From assembly GCA_964402995.1 (NCBI GenBank), contig CAYOEA010000018.1:1-15742 (forward strand): a stretch of DNA of 15,742 nucleotides, read 5' to 3'. Below the pieces are notes generated by a model that did not search any database, was not told the DNA's origin, and saw only the letters and a list, made by a program, of their open reading frames with translations. Origin of the DNA: GCA-2686295 sp964402995. GTDB taxonomy: Archaea; Nanobdellota; Nanobdellia; Woesearchaeales; GCA-2686295. Positions 15,601 through 15,742 of this stretch are shown here, one piece after another; the stretch's first letter is position 1; the number at the start of each line of letters is the position of its first letter. A program made the translations under genes and the position numbers.

Positions 15601-15742
15601 AATTTGATAGTCCTTATTGGTGGGATGAATTTAATGAAGGTGAATATTTATTATCTTCTAGAGGGAATTTTTGTAATAAAAAAGATGTTCTTTTTGATGA
15701 TGATAAAAATAAAATTTCTTCTTTATACGAAGATGAAATTGA
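12648..15742 (+). CDS. GHKL (HSP90-like) ATPase, sacsin-type, incomplete at the right edge
   Basis: The frame is open for 1031 codons from this ATG to the window edge with no stop; I read it through. The N-terminal 200 residues are a GHKL ATPase domain: DHFVIELIQNAEDS carries the N-box (E56, N60, D63), INNGKEFD (82-88) the first Gly motif, and IGFFGAGFKSVFKI (110-123) the second. FLINSDFIITPDREKI follows near 295-310. This form matches the sacsin-like HATPase of large prokaryotic proteins that occur beside helicases and nucleases in conflict loci. The remaining 700 residues are very AT-rich, Lys/Asn/Ile-rich, and show repeated W-containing segments (HWIPNTSDDFFPS, SPYWWDEF) but no domain I recognise. 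Related proteins sometimes end in a nuclease or DUF3883 domain, which here would lie beyond the edge. It presumably acts with the helicase encoded just upstream. Confidence 0.85.
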   Translation, partial: MSIKAEETIQKIRERFSPLFKQEGDVTTPTDLGIPGFNSTKAFINNFSKIDHFVIELIQNAEDSQSKEFKLIIEENKITIINNGKEFDNNDVKALCSFGEGTKKDKPEYIGFFGAGFKSVFKISNNPEIYSGEFKFRFDNNTFYIPTIINNSNPHPRNTTVILPFRKELTPNKLNDIENQISNLKPEIILFLKHLEKIVIVNKIRNEEIIFHKKLKNDFYELYNKQKLVGRWIVKNKRFPIDDVAFNSLEKDEREKREKAKIRAVHVAFNIDGNNNLQETQGKLFAFLPTKYDTGLKFLINSDFIITPDREKINEDSYWNEWLFKCAGKLINECVEEFKKNDILKYQFYKILPKRYETSNRITQNLFEEIHNYFLEEKVAITEDGVWTTLQNVYYLDNSEFEILNLLTNKEFLELTSRKVLSQKLEFGCVEFLKGIYLEDYNTDKFIDLLKTLNNSDWIKQKKTKWFMDLFTFISNKYGTTSSNILTKIKDLKVIKLGDNSFFSLEDIEKNTPAKSIYYPSKELNIDDELKKFFSDDIKFLNTEIYSLLQTDYKHLSQFFRFTLNRYIKEIDYSNLINDFILLKFESDSYSNQELMGLTHYIASKFDELNEEIKNNVRDKIKLRTKSDRWVKPKNIFFSKIYSGDDLFDQLSEIDSVNVLSKEYLEIKSNKTEWFDFFKKIGISSKFPIEELGSVRNGIGGWDESKTCPILVNVFEKISDFEKTKRIKVAKKIFKTIDDDWSYYKDHLFITKYDEKKDSGEIIEITPIETPTEFLNILKESHWIPNTSDDFFPSNELFLDIEIIKNYDKTLPRINIGYKLDNKDLIDKLSIRDKLEVEVYISNLRTLKKNKKSFGYSDVEEIYLNILASLKKTTEKKKEEIKELFEIEDLIFLPSKNCPNFWTNSKDAFLCHNKFIKDYISGISNLYNEKVCSKLFTDILNITEESPSGKNYLQAIDNIKELKLNKKIKEDVLRFYFELNDDFEKFDSPYWWDEFNEGEYLLSSRGNFCNKKDVLFDDDKNKISSLYEDEI

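Noticed and set aside
1..15742. CRISPR array expected beside a Csa3-like regulator
   Set aside because: Reading both strands, I found no regularly spaced direct repeats of 24-37 bases. An array could lie outside the window.

Overview
The window is a strongly AT-rich stretch of prokaryotic chromosome and is probably archaeal. Three upstream regions carry a purine/A-rich BRE followed by a TATA box (around 2769-2786, 2811-2830 and 2851-2870) instead of -35/-10 boxes. One gene is a CARF plus winged-helix regulator of the Csa3 type, which is mainly archaeal. Several genes follow the previous stop with no spacer (TAAATG), and others have GGAGG/GGTG-type ribosome binding sites. The lineage cannot be fixed from the sequence. 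A low-GC DPANN archaeon or a low-GC methanogen would fit, and a low-GC bacterium is not fully excluded. I see no rRNA, tRNA, CRISPR array, insertion sequence or integrase. No gap between genes exceeds 300 bases.

Layout. Bases 1-138 are the end of an unrecognised plus-strand gene. A 238-base convergent gap follows, holding an 18-bp palindrome. Bases 377-2651 form a minus-strand group, read from high to low coordinate: a 137-residue protein of uncertain, perhaps PUA/EVE-like, fold; a 58-residue unknown; a DEDDh 3'-5' exonuclease; and a PIN-domain protein with an N-terminal HNH-like zinc finger. A 252-base divergent control region (2652-2903) separates this group from a plus-strand operon that runs off the right edge.

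The plus operon is compact and nuclease-rich. In order it encodes: a CARF-HTH regulator (2904), a PD-(D/E)XK protein resembling the PDDEXK_4 family (3510), a PD-(D/E)XK protein with a DUF4268-like C-terminus (4686), a DUF2779 fusion of a Cas4-like nuclease and a DEDD exonuclease (5642), a fourth PD-(D/E)XK-like protein (7117), a RelA/SpoT-type HD hydrolase (7880), a second large PIN protein (8453), a 1014-residue SNF2/RapA-like helicase (9614), and a GHKL ATPase of the sacsin-like type with at least 1031 residues (12648 to the edge). Spacing ranges from an 11-base overlap to a 33-base gap.

Interpretation. This looks like a defence or conflict island, possibly a composite system. A nucleotide-sensing CARF regulator heads the operon and an alarmone-type hydrolase sits inside it. 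A helicase/GHKL ATPase pair could recognise or remodel DNA, and many DNA or RNA nucleases could act as effectors. No DNA methyltransferase, no cas gene other than the csa3-like regulator, and no CRISPR array is visible, so it is neither a normal restriction-modification locus nor a normal CRISPR locus within these limits. The domain calls for the helicase, GHKL ATPase, HD hydrolase, DEDDh exonuclease, CARF regulator and DUF2779 protein are firm. That they form one functional system is inference from gene order.
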